A DNA stretch of 14,999 nt from the NCBI GenBank assembly GCA_013695975.1, contig JACCZL010000838.1:1-14999 (forward strand), written 5' to 3'. Shown piece by piece: positions 14,014 to 14,999 of this stretch. The stretch comes from Chloroflexota bacterium (lineage in GTDB: Bacteria > Chloroflexota > UBA6077 > JACCZL01). The notes beneath the pieces were generated by a model. That model did no database searches and was not told the DNA's origin. It saw nothing but the letters and a program-made list of their open reading frames with translations. Every line of letters begins with the position of its first letter. Positions within the stretch are counted from its first letter, which is position 1. Both the position numbers and the translations under genes were made by a program.

Positions 14014-14978
14014 GTGGAGGAAACCGGCTGTGGGCGACGGCCAGTCAGGCGTTGCCAGATCCTGCCAAGCTCACCGTTCTCCCAGGAGTAGAGGAGCAGG
14101 CTGGCGTTGAAGATCGAGCTGTAGGTCCCTGAGGCAATCCCGATCAGGAGCGCCAGGACAAAGTTGTGGATCGTCACGCCGCCGAAGAGACGGAGGGTCA
14201 CCAGGGTGAGCAGCACCGTCACCGACGTATTGAGCGACCGCGCCAGCGTCTGGGCGAGGCTGTGGTTGACGATGTCGGCGAACGAGTCGCCGGCGCGGCG
14301 AGCGATGTTTTCGCGGACGCGGTCGAAAACGACGATCGTGTCGTGAACGGAGAACCCGATGACGGTCAAAACCGCGGTGATGAACATGGCGTCGATCTCG
14401 ACGTGGAACAGCCGCCCCAGCAGCGAGAACGCTCCCAGCAGGAGCAGGGCGTCGTGGACCAGCGCGATCACCGCGCAGGTTCCGTAGCGGAGCGGGTGGG
14501 GGACTTTGCGAAACGCCCACCAGAGATACAGCAGGATTCCGCCGCACGCTGCTAGGACCGCCAAAAAGGCGTAACGAACGATCTCCTCGGCGATGATCGG
14601 CGAAACCGAGTCGAACCCGAGCACCGCGACCTGGCCGAAGCGCTGTTCTAGTCCAGCCACCAGCGCCTGACGCGCGGTCTGACTCTGGCTCTCGGCCGTC
14701 TCCGAGATCGCCTGCTCGAAGGGCAGCGTTCGGACGAGGAACGTTTCGGAGTCCGACCGCTGGACGATCGCCTCAGGGTGGCCGAGATCGGCGAAGGCCT
14801 GGCGCAGCTCGGCCTGGTCGACCGGACGGTCGAAGCGGAGGGTGAGGATCGTCCCGCTCGTGAAGTCGATGCCCGGTCGCAGCCCCCCGGGCAGGAGCAG
14901 CGAGATCAGGCCTGGTAGGAGGAGCGCGATCGAGACGGCGTAGAACGCGAGCCGTCGGCGGACGAAGTCGAAGCTCAC
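14010..14978 (-). CDS. secF: Protein translocase subunit SecF
   Basis: A 322-residue inner-membrane protein that works with SecD to complete protein export using the proton gradient. The first helix (about residues 11-30) is followed by the family motif GIDFTSGTILTLRF, usually GIDFTGGT, in the periplasmic P1 base. Five further helices lie at about 133-300. The conserved helix 4-5 region reads VIGFSVHDTIVVFDRVREN, where most SecF proteins have Asn rather than His before Asp-Thr. It ends with a short basic tail. The GTG start (14978) overlaps what looks like the secD stop, as expected for a secDF operon. It converges on manC with only 20 bp between stops. Confidence 0.95.
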   Translation of the reverse strand: MSFDFVRRRLAFYAVSIALLLPGLISLLLPGGLRPGIDFTSGTILTLRFDRPVDQAELRQAFADLGHPEAIVQRSDSETFLVRTLPFEQAISETAESQSQTARQALVAGLEQRFGQVAVLGFDSVSPIIAEEIVRYAFLAVLAACGGILLYLWWAFRKVPHPLRYGTCAVIALVHDALLLLGAFSLLGRLFHVEIDAMFITAVLTVIGFSVHDTIVVFDRVRENIARRAGDSFADIVNHSLAQTLARSLNTSVTVLLTLVTLRLFGGVTIHNFVLALLIGIASGTYSSIFNASLLLYSWENGELGRIWQRLTGRRPQPVSST

Positions 14979-14999
14979 GAGCGCACCGCCCGTTCGCCC
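14975..14999 (-). CDS. secD: Probable 3' end of secD (partial)
   Basis: A TGA at 14977-14975 overlaps the secF GTG start (GTGA). The seven codons before it would read GERAVRS. secD nearly always precedes secF, and this spacing fits, but too little sequence is present to recognise the protein itself. Confidence 0.35.

Overview
The window is GC-rich chromosomal DNA from a bacterium. The gene content and style (CTP synthase, RsfS, SecF, GT-C glycosyltransferases, a PIG-L deacetylase, a Tat-exported L,D-transpeptidase, a bacterial dynamin, many GTG/TTG starts) suggest a member of the Chloroflexota, perhaps near Thermomicrobia/Sphaerobacter. That placement is an inference from recalled similarity, not a computed one. 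No rRNA, tRNA, CRISPR, transposase or phage gene was seen.

Layout, left to right. Bases 1-275 carry a GC-rich palindrome and nothing else firm. A small one-helix membrane protein (276-569, minus) lies behind a good LexA-type SOS operator (672-683) with a second imperfect site beside it. From 7200 down to 876 a minus-strand series reads, in transcription order: a dynamin-like GTPase, an MtrA-like corrinoid-domain protein coupled by an ATGA overlap, a PIG-L deacetylase, then (with its own promoter inside the end of the deacetylase gene) a Tat-exported L,D-transpeptidase, a DUF2752 membrane protein and a GT39/ArnT-like glycosyltransferase. A soluble orphan histidine kinase (7380-8150) diverges from this series.

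Convergent with the kinase is a minus-strand pair, rsfS and a 68-residue membrane protein joined by another ATGA overlap. rsfS appears to start at a CTG codon. Divergent from rsfS is a plus-strand set: a GT87-like mannosyltransferase, a small three-helix membrane protein and a membrane-anchored putative lipid-binding protein (GTGA overlap). Next comes a short transcription unit (promoter, about 100 nt with a 20-codon ORF, strong intrinsic terminator) directly before pyrG. It is either an attenuated pyrG leader or a separate small RNA. manC follows pyrG. manC and the convergent secF meet at a perfect 13-bp-arm palindrome whose arms contain the stop codons of both genes. The last bases probably hold the end of secD.

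The genes point to envelope biogenesis: GDP-mannose supply (manC), polyprenyl-phosphate-dependent GT-C transferases (GT39, GT87), deacetylation of a sugar conjugate (PIG-L), peptidoglycan or envelope cross-linking (L,D-transpeptidase), membrane remodelling (dynamin) and protein export (SecDF). The most interesting items are the SOS-box/small membrane protein unit, the MtrA-like corrinoid protein coupled to a dynamin, the pyrG leader and the palindrome family.
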